From Chryseobacterium sp. (GTDB taxonomy: Bacteria > Bacteroidota > Bacteroidia > Flavobacteriales > Weeksellaceae): a DNA stretch of 64,000 bases. The translations under genes and the position numbers were made by a program. The DNA lies in the NCBI GenBank assembly GCA_003248755.1, contig QFQW01000004.1, positions 1-64,000 on the forward strand, written 5' to 3'. Each line of letters opens with the position of its first letter. The stretch's first letter is position 1. This document shows, piece by piece, positions 17,170 to 25,293 of the stretch. Under the pieces are notes generated by a model. That model made no database searches. It was given only the letters and a program-made list of their open reading frames with translations, and was not told the origin of the DNA.

Positions 17170-17195
17170 AAAACCCAGATGTTTGTCTGGGTTTT
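17170..17195 (+). terminator. Terminator of the lemA-TPM-TPM operon
   Basis: A perfect 10-bp stem (aaaacccaga / tctgggtttt) with a 6-base loop is followed by attttttat. It lies 21 bases after the last stop. Confidence 0.85.
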
Positions 17196-17324
17196 ATTTT
17201 TTATAAATTATAACTCAAGTGCTTCAAAAAAATCCCATCAACAAAAATTATTTTCAATTTCGTAACAGTTCAAATCTTGACATAAACACAAAAAATCACT
17301 ATATTTACGAAAATCGATATTTCT

Positions 17325-17849
17325 TTGAAAAAAACATTGGTTCTATTTGCACATCCCTATTTCGAACATTCTACCACAAATGTTAGATTGCTGGAATGTT
17401 ATGATGATATGGACAATGTTACATTTCGAGATTTGTATGAGGATTACCCTGATTTTCACATCCAGCCTTTTCGGGAAAGAAAGAGAATAGTAGAATATGA
17501 AAGGATTATTTTCCATTTTCCAATCATTTGGTTTGGGTTGCCTCCGTTGCTGAAACTTTGGATCGATGAGGTTTTTGATATGCGTTGGATTTCTGAGAAT
17601 GAGATCAATATTCTTTCCGGGAAAGATGCCTTGATTATTACAAGCGTTGGGGGAAGAGAAAATAATTATACAAAAGAAGGAAAATATGAAACGGAAGTTG
17701 AACAACTGCTTTCCGGACTCAAAGTTTCCTTACATGTCAACAACATCAATCTCAAAAAAATACATGTCATATATAACGCTGATAATTTGAATGACACAGA
17801 ACTGGATTTGCTATGTGAAGAATTATCCGAAATACTAAAAATAGAATAG
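17325..17849 (+). CDS. KefF-like NAD(P)H:quinone/flavin oxidoreductase
   Basis: This 174-residue flavodoxin-fold protein belongs to the NQO/KefF/MdaB group. The FMN-binding opening is KKTLVLFAHPYFEHSTTN, and the substrate-side signature is FHFPIIWFGLPPLLKLWIDE. It starts at a TTG codon (17325); no ATG is available in a suitable place before the fold. Its stop is immediately followed by the ATG of a KefC-like antiporter. In Escherichia coli KefF is the ancillary subunit that activates KefC upon electrophile stress. The same gene order here supports that role by analogy. Confidence 0.85.
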   Translation: MKKTLVLFAHPYFEHSTTNVRLLECYDDMDNVTFRDLYEDYPDFHIQPFRERKRIVEYERIIFHFPIIWFGLPPLLKLWIDEVFDMRWISENEINILSGKDALIITSVGGRENNYTKEGKYETEVEQLLSGLKVSLHVNNINLKKIHVIYNADNLNDTELDLLCEELSEILKIE

Positions 17850-19700
17850 ATGCAAGGTTCCATTGCGATGACAATCCTTATTTTTCTTGGAGCGGCCATT
17901 ATTATGGTTCCGTTAGGAAAAAAACTGGGTTTGAGTTCGGTTATCGGATATCTTTTGGGAGGGATTTTGATTGGTCCGTTTTGTCTTCAATTGACGGGAA
18001 GAGATGCAGAAGATATTATGCACGCTTCGGAGTTGGGCGTGATCATGCTGTTGTTTTTGGTCGGTCTCGAACTGGAACCTCAAAAACTTTGGCAAATCCG
18101 AAAACGGATTCTCGGATTAGGTGTCAGTCAGATGTTATTAAGTATTGTTGGCATCTTCATTGTGTTTTATATTGCTGGATTTGGACTGAAAAAATCATTC
18201 ATTATTTCACTTTGTTTTGCAATGTCATCCACTGCGATTGTTTTACAGACTTTGAAAGAAAAGAATCTTTTCAGGACAGTTAGCGGAGAATCATCATTTT
18301 CAATTTTGCTGTTTCAGGATATTGCTGTGATTCCGATTTTGGCATTATTACCTTTCTTATCCAAGTCTCAAAAAGCTTTGTCACAAGCCGATCACGAGAA
18401 AATACTGTTGCAATATCTGCCGGAATGGTTACAGCCATTTACAGTTATTTTAGGCGTTTTCGCTTTGATTCTTTTAGGTAGATATATTTTCATTCCGTTC
18501 CTTAGATTTGTATCAAAATCCGGTTTAAATGAATTGTTGACAGCCGCTTCTTTATTTTTAGTTATCGGCGTGTCAGAATTGATGATCTCTGTTGGATTAA
18601 GTCCTGCTTTAGGCGCTTTCATCGCAGGGGTAATGCTTGCAAACAGTGAATTCCGTCACGAACTGGAAAGCGACATCGACCCGTTCAAAGGATTATTGTT
18701 GGCCGTGTTTTTCGTAAGCGTCGGTGCAACCATTAACTTTAATATTATTGTTTCGAAGCCTTTCTTTATCTTTTCTGCAGCATTTATTGTTTTAGCTATC
18801 AAAGCCGTCGTTCTGTTTGGAATCGGGAAATATTATAAGATGAACAATGAACAGAGTTTTTTTCTCGCTTTTGCTTTGTCACAAGTTGGAGAATTTGCTT
18901 TTGTCTTGGTTAATTTCGCTGCGAGTTTATATTTGATCGATTATCAGGCAAATTCAGAATTAATGGCGATTGTGGCGATAACAATGTGTATTTCACCGTT
19001 ACTTTTGATTTTCAAAGAAAAAGTTCTGGACAAATATTTTATACAACAAAAAAATGAAGAAAATGTTGAGTTGGGAATTATTAAACAACGTAAAATCATA
19101 ATTGTAGGCTTCGGTTTTTTTGGAAGTACGGTTGGGCGTCTTTTGAAAGCCAACGGAATCCGTTCAACAGTTTTGGATAACGATCCGGACAGGGTCGCTC
19201 TTTTGAGGTCGAATGGTTTTAACGTATATTACGGTGATGCGACAAAACCAGCATTGTTACGAGCTGCCGGAATAGAGGAGGCAGAACTTCTTGTACTTTG
19301 TCTCGATGACCCGGAGAAAAATAAATTTCTGGTGGATTACGCCAAGGAAAATTACCCCGAACTTAAGATATTTGTAAGGGCCAAAAACCGTTTGGATGCC
19401 TACGATTTCCTCAATAAGAATGTCAGTCATATCTATCGTGAAACACTGGGGACTGCTGTGGATATGGCAGTCGATATTCTTCAGGAAAACGGGATGAGAA
19501 AATATACTGCCCGCAGAATGGGCAAGCGTTTTATGCTGATTGATAAAGCAATGACCAAAAGATTGGCTAAGGAAAAAGACAAGGATATGATTACCTTCAC
19601 TCTGCGTGAATCTCTGGAACGTGAAGCTGAACTGCTGGCACTCGACAGTATTTCTTTTGAAGAAAACCATTGGAGTGGGGAAGACGACGATGATAAATAA
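17850..19700 (+). CDS. CPA2-family potassium/proton antiporter with RCK (TrkA-N) domain, KefB/KefC-like
   Basis: It has 616 residues. The first 380 or so form 12 or 13 membrane segments with the family signature GLSSVIGYLLGGILIGPFCL and LGLSPALGAFIAGVMLANSE around the ion pathway. A regulatory KTN/RCK domain follows from about residue 406, with IIVGFGFFGSTVGRLLKANG for nucleotide binding. The protein should exchange K+ or Na+ for H+ at the inner membrane under ligand control. It is preceded without gap by the KefF-like gene. Whether it is gated by glutathione adducts is doubtful, because many Bacteroidota use other thiols. Confidence 0.9.
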   Translation: MQGSIAMTILIFLGAAIIMVPLGKKLGLSSVIGYLLGGILIGPFCLQLTGRDAEDIMHASELGVIMLLFLVGLELEPQKLWQIRKRILGLGVSQMLLSIVGIFIVFYIAGFGLKKSFIISLCFAMSSTAIVLQTLKEKNLFRTVSGESSFSILLFQDIAVIPILALLPFLSKSQKALSQADHEKILLQYLPEWLQPFTVILGVFALILLGRYIFIPFLRFVSKSGLNELLTAASLFLVIGVSELMISVGLSPALGAFIAGVMLANSEFRHELESDIDPFKGLLLAVFFVSVGATINFNIIVSKPFFIFSAAFIVLAIKAVVLFGIGKYYKMNNEQSFFLAFALSQVGEFAFVLVNFAASLYLIDYQANSELMAIVAITMCISPLLLIFKEKVLDKYFIQQKNEENVELGIIKQRKIIIVGFGFFGSTVGRLLKANGIRSTVLDNDPDRVALLRSNGFNVYYGDATKPALLRAAGIEEAELLVLCLDDPEKNKFLVDYAKENYPELKIFVRAKNRLDAYDFLNKNVSHIYRETLGTAVDMAVDILQENGMRKYTARRMGKRFMLIDKAMTKRLAKEKDKDMITFTLRESLEREAELLALDSISFEENHWSGEDDDDK

Positions 19701-19706
19701 ATTGAT

Positions 19707-19790
19707 TTGGGCAGCTTAATCCGTCCTCCGTTCCCGCTTTTTTCTTTTTTGAGAAAAAAGAAAAAGAGCTCCACTCAGGTCGGGCTGCAG
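19707..19790 (+). repeat. Interspersed repeat family 1, copy B (complete)
   Basis: The element begins tttgggcagcttaatccg, has a central hairpin with poly-T/poly-A arms (gcttttttctttttt / aaaaaagaaaaagagc), and ends with cggtcgggctgcag-like sequence (actcaggtcgggctgcag). It occupies the gap between the antiporter and the M3 peptidase and may also act as a terminator. Confidence 0.75.
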
Positions 19791-19879
19791 ACAATTCCCT
19801 GTTTCAAAATTCTGGAAATAAAGAACTTGTATTTTCCTTGGTTTTCATTACATTTATTCCCCGAAATAATTTCTATTCC

Positions 19880-22018
19880 ATGAAGAAAATAAGAACGACT
19901 TTATTAATAACATTCATTGCATTTGGCGCAGGAAATATGATGATAAATGCTCAGCAGAAAAAAGCTTCTGCGACTACAGAAAAATCTATGAAAGAAAATC
20001 CGTTTCTTAAAAAAAGTCCGTTGCAGTATCAAGCACCGGAATTTGATAAAATAAAAGACGAACATTTTAAGCCTGCTTTTGAATTTGGTTTGAAAGAGCA
20101 ATTGGCAAACATCAGTAAAATCGTTAATAACAAAGCTGTTCCAACTTTCGAGAATACTGTTTTGGCTTTAGAAAACAGTGGAGAAACGCTTGGACGAGCT
20201 ACAATCCTTTTCTATAACCTAACAAGTTCTAATACCAACGATGGCCTTCAGAAATTAGAAGAAGAATACGCACCGATCTTCGCATCACATTCGGATAAGA
20301 TCTACTTGAATGACAAGCTTTACAAAAGATTGAAAGCTGTTAAAACGGATAAGTTAGATGCGGAAAGTAAAAGATTAACAGAGTTTTACATTACCAATTT
20401 TGAATTGGCAGGAGCTAATCTTTCTGCTGAAAACAAGGAAAAGTTGAAAGAAATCAATCAGCAATTGGCAACTTTAGGAACACAGTTTAGTAATAAATTG
20501 TTGGAAGCCAGAAAAAAAGGAGCCGTTCTTATTTCTGATGTCAAGGAATTGGACGGACTTTCTGCTGATGAAATTGCCGCAGCTGCAACTGATGCTGAAC
20601 AAGCCGGACAAAAAGGAAAATATCTTTTGGCTTTGCAGAATACGACTCAACAGCCACTTTTGCAGAATCTTAAAAACAGAGCTACAAGAGAAAAACTCTT
20701 CAAGGCTTCTTGGACAAGAGCTGAAAAAGGTGACGAAAACGATACTCGTGAAACAGTTGAGAAATTAGCAAAACTAAGATTGCAAAAAGCGCAATTATTC
20801 GGAAAGAAAAACTTTGCAGAATGGAGCTTACAAGACCAAATGGCAAAAACGCCGGAAGCTGCAATGGGACTTTTGGCACAATTGGCAAAACCCGCAGTTG
20901 AAACAGCGAATCGTGAAGCAAAGGAAATTCAAGACTTGATTGATTCTCAAAAAGGAGGTTTCCAAGTAGAACCTTGGGATTGGAATTTCTACTCAGAGCA
21001 GGTTAGAAAGGCAAAATATGACCTTGATGAGAATGAGATTAAGCCTTATTTCGAAGTGACAACCGTTTTGGAAAAAGGTGTTTTCTATGCGGCTGAGCAA
21101 TTCTACGGCATCACTTTCAAAGAAAGAAAAGACCTTCCTGTATATCATCCGGATGTTGTGGCTTACGAGGTTTTTGATAGAGACGGAAAATCTTTGGCAT
21201 TGTATTACCTTGATTTCTATACAAGAAGCAATAAAAGCGGTGGAGCCTGGATGAACAATTTTGTTCCTCAATCACATCTGTTAGGACAAAAACCGGTGAT
21301 TGTGAACGTTTATAATTTCCAAAAACCGGCTGCCGGAAAACCATCTTTGGTTTCCTATGACGATGTTGAAACAATGTTCCATGAGTTTGGGCACACTTTG
21401 CACGGCTTATTTGCTGACCAGAAATATGCATCCATTTCGGGAGCTAATACACCGAGAGACTTTGTGGAATTTCCATCTCAAATCAATGAGCATTTTGCAT
21501 TGGAGCCGGAAATTCTGAAAAATTATGCTTTGCATTATCAGACCAAGCAGCCGATGCCTCAAGCTTTGATAGACAAAATCAAGAAAGCGTCAAACTTCAA
21601 CCAAGGTTATGCGACAACAGAATTGGTTGCTGCTGCAACTTTGGATATGAACTGGCATACAGTGACTTCTGATAGCCAGTTGATTCCGGTTTTGGATTTT
21701 GAAAAACAGGCTTTGTCCAAATATGGATTGCTGGTTCCACAAGTTCCTCCAAGATATCATACGCCTTACTTTGCGCACATTTGGGGCGGTGGATATTCTG
21801 CGGGATATTACGCCTATCTTTGGTCGGAAACTTTGGATTCTGATGCTTGGGAATGGATAAAAGCCAATGGCGGAATCAAGAGAGAAAATGGCGACAGATT
21901 CAGAAAGTATATTTTGTCAGTTGGTAACAGTGTAGATTTGAACAAAGCTTTTGAAGAGTTCACAGGTCATAAAGCTGACATCAAACCACTTCTCAGAAGC
22001 AGAGGTTTCATCAAGTAA
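19880..22018 (+). CDS. M3-family zinc metallopeptidase (dipeptidyl carboxypeptidase-like), exported
   Basis: It has 712 residues from the ATG at 19880, which gives the signal peptide MKKIRTTLLITFIAFGAG..INA; the upstream frame from 19838 is not signal-like. The zinc-binding HEXXH motif is ETMFHEFGHTLHGLFA near residue 500, with a downstream glutamate as third ligand in FVEFPSQINEHFALEPE. Members cleave dipeptides from peptide C-termini. The signal peptide places it in the periplasm, or anchored if modified. The length fits Dcp. It is a single gene with its own terminator downstream. Confidence 0.93.
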   Translation: MKKIRTTLLITFIAFGAGNMMINAQQKKASATTEKSMKENPFLKKSPLQYQAPEFDKIKDEHFKPAFEFGLKEQLANISKIVNNKAVPTFENTVLALENSGETLGRATILFYNLTSSNTNDGLQKLEEEYAPIFASHSDKIYLNDKLYKRLKAVKTDKLDAESKRLTEFYITNFELAGANLSAENKEKLKEINQQLATLGTQFSNKLLEARKKGAVLISDVKELDGLSADEIAAAATDAEQAGQKGKYLLALQNTTQQPLLQNLKNRATREKLFKASWTRAEKGDENDTRETVEKLAKLRLQKAQLFGKKNFAEWSLQDQMAKTPEAAMGLLAQLAKPAVETANREAKEIQDLIDSQKGGFQVEPWDWNFYSEQVRKAKYDLDENEIKPYFEVTTVLEKGVFYAAEQFYGITFKERKDLPVYHPDVVAYEVFDRDGKSLALYYLDFYTRSNKSGGAWMNNFVPQSHLLGQKPVIVNVYNFQKPAAGKPSLVSYDDVETMFHEFGHTLHGLFADQKYASISGANTPRDFVEFPSQINEHFALEPEILKNYALHYQTKQPMPQALIDKIKKASNFNQGYATTELVAAATLDMNWHTVTSDSQLIPVLDFEKQALSKYGLLVPQVPPRYHTPYFAHIWGGGYSAGYYAYLWSETLDSDAWEWIKANGGIKRENGDRFRKYILSVGNSVDLNKAFEEFTGHKADIKPLLRSRGFIK

Positions 22019-22036
22019 GACTTAAATAAAATTAAA

Positions 22037-22066
22037 AAAAACGTTTCCAAATCCGGAAACGTTTTT
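22037..22066 (+). terminator. Terminator of the M3 peptidase gene
   Basis: The stem acgtttcc / ggaaacgt with a 6-base loop is flanked by A and T runs that extend the pairing. It ends in eight T. Confidence 0.85.
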
Positions 22067-22160
22067 TTTGAAATCAAATCTGAAATTAATTGATGGAGAA
22101 AGTTCTATTTTGTCTAGATTTTTTAATGAAATTAATTGAAAAAAATGTCCTTCTGCAAGT

Positions 22161-22314
22161 TCGATGAACAGGACGTTTGCAGATTTCATAAAAACGACAG
22201 GACCTTTTACCTAAAACCTCCTGTCGTTTTGTCCAAAACCTCCCGTCGTTTTCATCAAAAGGTCTCGACGTTTTTGGTAAGACATCGAGACCTTTTTGGT
22301 TAAAATTCACCAAT
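22161..22314. repeat. Degenerate 22-bp tandem array
   Basis: Consecutive 22-base units start at 22183, 22205, 22227, 22249, 22271 and 22293 (the last partial). They share a T4-5 start, a central A-run and an end like ctcctgtcg / ctcccgtcg / gtctcgacg / atcgagacc. A weaker unit precedes at 22161. Some units are inverted relative to each other, so the array can fold: aaaacgacagga at 22191-22202 pairs with tcctgtcgtttt at 22219-22230, and ggtctcga with tcgagacc. The array runs into the 3' end of the next gene (22300). There are no unique spacers, so it is not a CRISPR. Confidence 0.7.
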
Positions 22315-22746
22315 TTCCAGTTTTGTACTTAATGCAATTCTGTTCCAGGAATTGATGGTTACAATGGCCATAATGATTTCTGCAATTTGTTTTTCGGAGA
22401 AGACAGATTTTGCTTTTTGGTAAGTATCGTCACTAAGGCCGTTTTGGCTGATCAATGTGATCTCTTCGGTCATTTTAAGCGCCACTTTTTCCTCTTCTGT
22501 GAAGAATTTATCTGCTTCGTGCCAGGCACTTACTAGGAAGATTCTTTCAGCCGTTTCGCCATATTTGATAGCGTCTTTGGTGTGCATATCCAGACAATAG
22601 GCACAGCCATTGATTTGGGAAGCCCGGATTTTGATGAGCTCTTTAATTGTCTTTGAAATTTCTGACTGAGCAAGATAACCTTCGAGTCCTAACATTGCTT
22701 TGTAAGCCTGAGGTTCTGTTGCGTGGATGTTGATACGTTTTTCCAT
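22300..22746 (-). CDS. Carboxymuconolactone decarboxylase-family (AhpD-like) protein
   Basis: This 148-residue all-helical protein starts at MEKRINIHATEPQAYKAM. The ATG at 22746 fits the family; ten more residues from 22776 do not. The redox-active CXXC with a following histidine is seen in QINGCAYCLDMHTKDA, as in AhpD-type alkylhydroperoxidases. The function is probably peroxide or thiol redox chemistry. Its last codons are covered by the tandem array at 22161-22314. A Crp/Fnr-like regulator lies upstream on the same strand, 260 bases away. Confidence 0.9.
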   Translation of the reverse strand: MEKRINIHATEPQAYKAMLGLEGYLAQSEISKTIKELIKIRASQINGCAYCLDMHTKDAIKYGETAERIFLVSAWHEADKFFTEEEKVALKMTEEITLISQNGLSDDTYQKAKSVFSEKQIAEIIMAIVTINSWNRIALSTKLEIGEF

Positions 22747-22844
22747 TGTTTTGATTGTTTTAATTTGCTGATACAAAGTTGGGGAATCGATAATGGGAAA
22801 AACTTAAACTGGTTTAAGAAAAAGTATATTTTAAGATATTTTGT

Positions 22845-23000
22845 ATTTAAAATAACACAAAGGCACGATGAATTACTTTTAGTATATATGTTTTTAAGGC
22901 ACTAAGCTCGGGTATTTTAAAGATTGAAAATCTTTGATTTTTCTTGTGCCTTAAATCTGATGCTAATGAAAAGAAACTTTTGTGCTCTTTGTGTTTAAAA
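22845..23000. repeat. MITE-like element with terminal inverted repeats
   Basis: The left end reads tttaaaataacacaaaggcac (21 bases, 22846-22866), and the reverse complement of the right end reads ttttaaacacaaagagcac, an imperfect terminal inverted repeat. The interior holds aaagatt-gaa-aatcttt and two more copies of the word aaggcac or its complement. About 155 bases, no open frame of note. It sits between the AhpD-like gene and the Crp/Fnr-like gene. Confidence 0.55.
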
Positions 23001-23006
23001 TTCCAC

Positions 23007-23582
23007 CTAAGAAAAAATTCTCTTCCGGATTTCGCTCAGATATTCTGGAGTAAAACCGAGAAAGGAAGCAATCAGATATTGTGGAACACGCTGTACAAAA
23101 GCCGGATATTGTTTAATTAATGAAAAATAAAAATCTTCTTTGGAGTAAGTGAAAATATATTTCACTCTCCTTTGATTGGCTGCGAAAGCTCTTTGATAAA
23201 CAATCCTGAAATACTTTTCCATTATTGGAAAATCATTTAGAAGCTTTTCCTGAGACTCGCTGGAGATGGTCAGAACTTCAGATTTCTCAACCGTTTGGAT
23301 ACTAAAGTCAGCTGGTGTTTTGCGTTCAAAAGAAAAGTTATCTGTCATCCACCAGGTTTCCAGTGCGAAATCTGTGGTTTGTTCCGTTCCTTTTTCATTG
23401 ATGAAAAACTTTCTGAGAAGACCTTTTAGAACAAAATAATTGGATTTGCAGATTTGTCCTTCCTCTAATAGAATTTCTTTTTTAGCAAACGATTTGATTT
23501 CAAAATAATCCATGATCAACGCAAAATCCTCATCCGTGATCTGGATGAATTTATCAAGATGAGATTTGAAGATTTGGGACAT
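23007..23582 (-). CDS. Crp/Fnr-family transcriptional regulator
   Basis: It has 191 residues: an N-terminal cyclic-nucleotide-binding-like beta barrel (about 25-115, with EGQICKSNYFVLKGLLRKFF) and a reduced C-terminal helix-turn-helix (VPQYLIASFLGFTPEYLSEI). The phosphate-binding cassette arginine typical of true cAMP receptors is not apparent, as is usual for this Bacteroidota group. It therefore probably binds another ligand or none. It lies upstream of the AhpD-like gene on the same strand, with the MITE-like element in between. Confidence 0.88.
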   Translation of the reverse strand: MSQIFKSHLDKFIQITDEDFALIMDYFEIKSFAKKEILLEEGQICKSNYFVLKGLLRKFFINEKGTEQTTDFALETWWMTDNFSFERKTPADFSIQTVEKSEVLTISSESQEKLLNDFPIMEKYFRIVYQRAFAANQRRVKYIFTYSKEDFYFSLIKQYPAFVQRVPQYLIASFLGFTPEYLSEIRKRIFS

Positions 23583-23614
23583 TGATTATTGATTTGACTG
23601 TAAATTTAAACAAA

Positions 23615-23644
23615 AAAGCAAAACGCCAATTGACATTTTGCTTT
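23615..23644 (-). terminator. Terminator downstream of the PH-SHOCT gene
   Basis: The inverted repeat aaagcaaaa / ttttgcttt has a 12-base loop and T-rich sequence follows on the minus strand. It lies just after the stop at 23661. Confidence 0.6.
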
Positions 23645-23660
23645 GTATATCCGGAAGGTT

Positions 23661-24287
23661 CTACATCCTTTCTAATATTTCTTTTTTCTTGGTCTCGTAA
23701 TCTTCTAAAGATATTAAATCATTGTCCAGAAAAGCCTTTAGTTTCATCAATGTTTCCATTGGGTCTTCTGCTGTTACTTCTGGTTTTACCTCTTGTGGTT
23801 TTTGTGGTTCTTCAGGTTTTTCGTTTTGTGTATTGACCGTAATTCCTCCGGCTGTGGCTCTTTTCTCTTCCAATTCTTTTTGTCGGCGGTATTCTATCAT
23901 TTCTTCCTCTTTACCTTGAGCATATTGATACAGCTTTCTGGCCTGAGATTTAGGAATGTAATCTATTGTTTCTATGAATCCTGTGATAGCAGTCATTGTA
24001 AAAGTGGAACCCAAGATAGCCTCACTGATATGACTTTCAGCAACATCTTTCCAAAGATAATCCTTGAAATCGGTCACCAATCCAAATGACTTCGAACGGA
24101 AGAACAGGATTCTCTTATTCGTAAGAACAATAGAATCCGGGGAAATATTGATGGCGGGCTTATTCTGAACCGCAATATATTCTACATTTTCGCCATTGGT
24201 CAGCAGGTCATTGACTTTTTCTATGATTCTTTCGATGGCTTTCGGGTCTTGCTCTTCGTTCAGGAATTTCTTGAGATTATTAATCAT
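23661..24287 (-). CDS. PH-domain protein with C-terminal SHOCT motif
   Basis: It has 208 residues. A bacterial PH-like domain spans about residues 30-120 (SIVLTNKRILFFRSKSFGLV and a following LWKDVAE region). A charged linker comes next, and then a SHOCT-type end at about 175-208 (METLMKLKAFLDNDLISLEDYETKKKEIL, positions about 178-206), which is a short oligomerisation motif. It has no signal peptide or membrane segment. The family has no settled function. It stands alone between two Crp/Fnr modules and has its own terminator. Confidence 0.82.
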   Translation of the reverse strand: MINNLKKFLNEEQDPKAIERIIEKVNDLLTNGENVEYIAVQNKPAINISPDSIVLTNKRILFFRSKSFGLVTDFKDYLWKDVAESHISEAILGSTFTMTAITGFIETIDYIPKSQARKLYQYAQGKEEEMIEYRRQKELEEKRATAGGITVNTQNEKPEEPQKPQEVKPEVTAEDPMETLMKLKAFLDNDLISLEDYETKKKEILERM

Positions 24288-24376
24288 TATTTGAATTTTT
24301 GTGATTGAGCTTTAATAAAGTTTTTATCTAATGTGAAATTACAAAAACCAAACCGAATATTACACTTTAAAAACAA

Positions 24377-24406
24377 AAAAGCAAAACCCATCTAGGTCTT
24401 GCTTTT
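24377..24406 (-). terminator. Terminator of the DJ-1/PfpI gene
   Basis: The stem aaaagcaaaacc / ggtcttgctttt has one position that becomes a G-U pair in RNA. A T-rich tract follows on the minus strand. It lies 22 bases after the stop at 24428. Confidence 0.65.
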
Positions 24407-24427
24407 ATAAATTAAATGTTGTAAAAT

Positions 24428-25198
24428 TTATTTCTGTTTCAATTGTTTTAATATTTCTTCACCAACGCTTTTTGCGGATTGTGGATTTTGTCCCGTGATT
24501 AATCTTCCGTCTGCAACTACGTGATTCTGCCAAAGTCCCGATTTTTCAAAGATTGCACCTCTTTCTTTCAATTGATTTTCCAATAAGAAAGGAACTACAT
24601 TTTCCAGCTTCACGGCAGTTTCTTCCTCATTGGTGAAAGCATTCACTTTTTTACCTTCAACCAGATATTTTCCATTTGATAATTTGAGGTTTACAAGAGC
24701 GGAAGGTCCGTGGCAAACAGCACTTACGATGCCATTGTTTTCATAGATTTTTCTTGCAATATTCTGTAATTCTGCATTGTCCGGAAAATCCCACATTGTT
24801 CCGTGTCCGCCGGCGTAGAAGATTGCAGCATATTTTGAAGGGTCAACGTCGGAAGGCTTCATTGTATTTTCGATTTTTGTACGGTATTCTTTGTTATCCC
24901 AGAACTCTTTATTGACAGCATCTTCCAGATTAAGTCCGTCAACTGGTGCTTTTCCACCCTTTGGACTTACAAAATCGATGTCATAACCAGCAGAATGAAG
25001 AACTTCCCAAGGATGGGAAACTTCACCAAGGTAATATCCGGTTGGTTCGTTTGTATTGCCTTTTTTGTCGTGACTTGTCACCACGAATAAGATTTTTTTG
25101 CTCATAACTTTGTTAGATTTTTTGTTCTGCGCATTTGCAATATTCAACATCGAAACAAATGCAAATAGAACGGAAAAGATTAAAACTTTGGTTTTCAT
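24428..25198 (-). CDS. Exported DJ-1/PfpI (Hsp31-like) type 1 glutamine amidotransferase-domain protein
   Basis: It has 256 residues from MKTKVLIFSVLFAFVSM; two further codons from 25204 are possible. An N-terminal signal peptide ends near ANA/Q. The DJ-1/PfpI domain follows (ILFVVTSHDKKGNTNEPTG). The nucleophile elbow is VSAVCHGPSALV with the reactive cysteine, and FYAGGHGTMWDF supplies the acidic/His environment. Hsp31-type relatives are glyoxalase III and chaperone proteins of the cytosol, so the signal peptide is a notable difference. A Crp/Fnr-like gene lies 96 bases upstream on the same strand. Confidence 0.88.
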   Translation of the reverse strand: MKTKVLIFSVLFAFVSMLNIANAQNKKSNKVMSKKILFVVTSHDKKGNTNEPTGYYLGEVSHPWEVLHSAGYDIDFVSPKGGKAPVDGLNLEDAVNKEFWDNKEYRTKIENTMKPSDVDPSKYAAIFYAGGHGTMWDFPDNAELQNIARKIYENNGIVSAVCHGPSALVNLKLSNGKYLVEGKKVNAFTNEEETAVKLENVVPFLLENQLKERGAIFEKSGLWQNHVVADGRLITGQNPQSAKSVGEEILKQLKQK

Positions 25199-25293
25199 TA
25201 TCACAATTTTAAAATTTGATACTGCAAAATTCTACAAAATCGAGACTGAAAGAAAGGATATAAATCAAGGTTTTTCTGTGATATAGGTCACAT

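Noticed and set aside
22086..22313. 75-residue minus-strand open frame
   Set aside because: It is a translation of the 22-bp array, Arg/Lys/Phe-rich with a repeating pattern, and overlaps the AhpD-like gene end.
22161..22314. CRISPR-like array (also 45778-45915)
   Set aside because: The units are tandem and without unique spacers; there is no leader and no cas gene. Repeats are degenerate and of 22 and 23 bases period.
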